Shown one piece after another: positions 62,227 through 64,000 of a stretch of DNA of 64,000 bases. A model generated the notes under the pieces. That model searched no databases and had not been told where the DNA came from. It saw only the letters and a list, made by a program, of their open reading frames with translations. Origin of the DNA: Symsagittifera roscoffensis (lineage: Eukaryota > Xenacoelomorpha > Acoela > Convolutidae); contig NC_087064.1 in the NCBI RefSeq assembly GCF_963678635.1, forward strand, positions 35,473,716 through 35,537,715, written 5' to 3'. Numbering within the stretch: the stretch's first letter is position 1; each line of letters opens with the position of its first letter. The position numbers were made by a program, and so were the translations under genes.

Positions 62227-64000
62227 TCACTCCATCATTTCTCCATCCTGATGTTCAGCGTCACTGTCTTCCAGAACTTTCTCTAACATGTCCAGAGAGT
62301 TGCGGGCCGTGCCCCAACCCTCCTGTTCCAACAGCCTCGGTTTGCAACAAGGTAGCAAGTCCACATTCACCTTCTGCTCCCGGTTCCTGCAAAAGCTGTT
62401 GTGAAGACACAGGCTCACGTTTCGTTCTAGGTCAGCTCTTAAGACCTCTTTCTTTTCATCTTCAGTAACACAAGGCGCTCCAGCTACTCGCTTCACCGCA
62501 GTGGTGACCGCGTTTCTATGCGTCAGGAAAGCTCTCTTATAGGCTCCTGGTCCTATGTCTAGCTGGAAAGATTGATAGGCTTCCGTGTTCCTTGACATGT
62601 GACGCTTCGCGCGTTCATACATCCAAGATGTCATCACTGCACGGAACCAAGGCATCAATCTTTGCCTTGACCATATTCTTTCAATGGCTTTAGGTATTCT
62701 CAGAACCTTGCAAGTGGTTCTGAAAAGATCCAATTCACTACTCATTTTCACGTTGCTCAGCTGTTCAGGAGTCGGCACGGCCGTCTCCTGCTCATCTGTG
62801 TCCGCATAAGCCTCCAACCATCTCACTGCTAGCATGGCGCTAACCACCACGATTGACACTGGTTGATTCTGATCGGGCAACCCCGTGGAGTACAACTCCT
62901 CCACGTCCCAAATTAGGATCAGGTTCCCTCGTTTGGGGTACCACAACGTCTGCGCTAAGCAGTGGCAAGGATATTCCCCGTGGGTTCTCACTATGTTCCT
63001 TCGGGTTCGATACCCTGAGGCTCCCAGCAACGGTTCCACTTCCATCAGGATTCTATGTAGATCGTCTTTCTCTTCTATGGTGGGGAATTCAGTGGGTAAC
63101 GCTCCACTCGCTTTCTGCTTCTGGAACTCACTCACGTTGCCTTCGTTCAGCATCATGAACTCTTCACCCACAACGTCTTGCAACCCGCCTTCGGATCTCT
63201 TCGGGACTGCCCGAAAGATCTTTGCCAACAAGTCATATGACCTCTCTGACATTCTGGCCAACCTCACGCACTTTGGCACAGAGAAAAGCTGGTCAACCAA
63301 CACCTGTTGCGTCCTCGCATCCATCACCACCATGTGCGTAGGATACTTGCTATTGCAGTATGGCGCAGAGCTTGAACCCACCATATATTTTGAACCAGTA
63401 GGTCTGTGATAGGCTTCACTATCCCTCAGATTCATTTCATTTTCTAGGGCTTCTCGCCAGCCTCCAATCTTTTGCTCTGTCTGTAATGCTCCAGGGAATA
63501 TTTCCACGCTGAGGGACGTCACTAGCTCATGGGCACGCTCCAAGCGCTCGAGCGATTCTATCGAACTCGTCATGCTGCAAAATCCCAAGGCTGTGATCAG
63601 GTTTACGTCCGTCACCCCATGGCAGTCTGCGACCAATTCCATGGCACTCTTATCTGACATGCTTAATCTTCCATACAATCGTGCCAGTTGTCGATGCTGC
63701 TCGCTCAGCGTAATCAGGCAGTGTCCCATGTTACAAACATGTCCTTCCATCCCACTGTGTTGAGCCAAGCATGTGCCTTGCTTCAACCAATTACTCGATG
63801 TACCTTCCTCGGACAGCTCCGTGGACTGGTTGCTCTTCTTCTTCGTCAATCTCATGGCCAGCAGGTGTTGTATCATGGCCAGATCATGTAGACTCGCATC
63901 ATCATCCCGGTCTAACATGATATCCGCGGTCATGTCCCAGATTAAGCCTGCGTTAGGATGGGGACACCAGGAAGGTTTCATGAGTTCCCACATCACTACT
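62227..64000 (-). CDS. Large GC-rich ORF, at least 590 codons, 5' end off window, unknown
   Basis: Uninterrupted from the window edge to a stop at 62227; no in-frame stop before the edge, so the start is unknown (an ATG at 63993 is possible but unforced). About half GC, unlike the host exons. Cys/His-rich: LAQHSGMEGHVCNMGHC near residue 75, HGEYPCHCLAQTLWYPKRG in the middle, CLHNSFC and LLPCCKPRLL near the end; acidic C-terminus. No membrane span or signal peptide. No motif of transposase, reverse transcriptase, kinase or zinc-finger families was recognised. Intact frame, foreign composition and position beside a retroelement fragment suggest a mobile-element or viral-derived gene, but this is inference; a host gene is not excluded. 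Confidence 0.7.
   Translation of the reverse strand, partial: VVMWELMKPSWCPHPNAGLIWDMTADIMLDRDDDASLHDLAMIQHLLAMRLTKKKSNQSTELSEEGTSSNWLKQGTCLAQHSGMEGHVCNMGHCLITLSEQHRQLARLYGRLSMSDKSAMELVADCHGVTDVNLITALGFCSMTSSIESLERLERAHELVTSLSVEIFPGALQTEQKIGGWREALENEMNLRDSEAYHRPTGSKYMVGSSSAPYCNSKYPTHMVVMDARTQQVLVDQLFSVPKCVRLARMSERSYDLLAKIFRAVPKRSEGGLQDVVGEEFMMLNEGNVSEFQKQKASGALPTEFPTIEEKDDLHRILMEVEPLLGASGYRTRRNIVRTHGEYPCHCLAQTLWYPKRGNLILIWDVEELYSTGLPDQNQPVSIVVVSAMLAVRWLEAYADTDEQETAVPTPEQLSNVKMSSELDLFRTTCKVLRIPKAIERIWSRQRLMPWFRAVMTSWMYERAKRHMSRNTEAYQSFQLDIGPGAYKRAFLTHRNAVTTAVKRVAGAPCVTEDEKKEVLRADLERNVSLCLHNSFCRNREQKVNVDLLPCCKPRLLEQEGWGTARNSLDMLEKVLEDSDAEHQDGEMME

Overview
The window looks like AT-rich nuclear DNA of an invertebrate animal. 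Coding exons are short, most are flanked by consensus GT...AG splice sites, and they sit in long introns packed with decayed repeats. The main gene is the animal JNK-scaffold family MAPKBP1/WDR62. There are no operons, ribosome binding sites or CRISPR arrays. The species cannot be named from the sequence alone.

Layout. 1-13.6 kb has no gene. It is a repeat field with three fold-back elements (1.5-2.5, 6.2-6.9 and 8.1-8.4 kb), a degenerate ~165-bp tandem array (5-6.1 kb) and a very homogeneous 13-copy ~165-bp satellite (11.37-13.52 kb). A small two-exon minus-strand gene encoding 240 aa lies at 13871-15146. An intronless minus-strand gene for a 447-aa protein with about eight membrane spans lies at 19898-21241. 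From 26794 to 59670 the minus strand carries a MAPKBP1/WDR62 ortholog. I could resolve it into 30 exons whose splice phases all agree: 6099 coding nt, 2032 codons plus stop. It reads as two WD40 propellers, a long Ser/Lys-rich disordered middle and a helical C-terminus. Only the first coding exon (perhaps 40 codons) is missing; it must lie upstream of 59670 or outside the window.

The introns hold many copies of a ~450-500-bp MITE-like repeat with inverted ends, every one I found in the same orientation, plus tRNA-derived SINE-like pieces and three short tandem arrays. At 59.85-60.71 kb, antisense to the scaffold gene, is a broken Ty3/Gypsy-type pol fragment. At 62.2-64.0 kb is a GC-rich, Cys-rich open reading frame of at least 590 codons that I do not recognise and that runs off the window edge.

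Most notable observations: a pair of duplicated, frame-neutral 27-nt microexons in the scaffold gene (35.6 and 36.3 kb); the one-orientation MITE family, one copy of which sits 27 nt from a 3' splice site; a fold-back insertion whose empty site can be seen in a nearby duplicate; a 174-bp four-copy array that keeps a frame open; and the unidentified large ORF at the right edge. Exon calls were made by reading splice sites and phases by eye and comparing with the remembered layout of the vertebrate proteins. No search was run.
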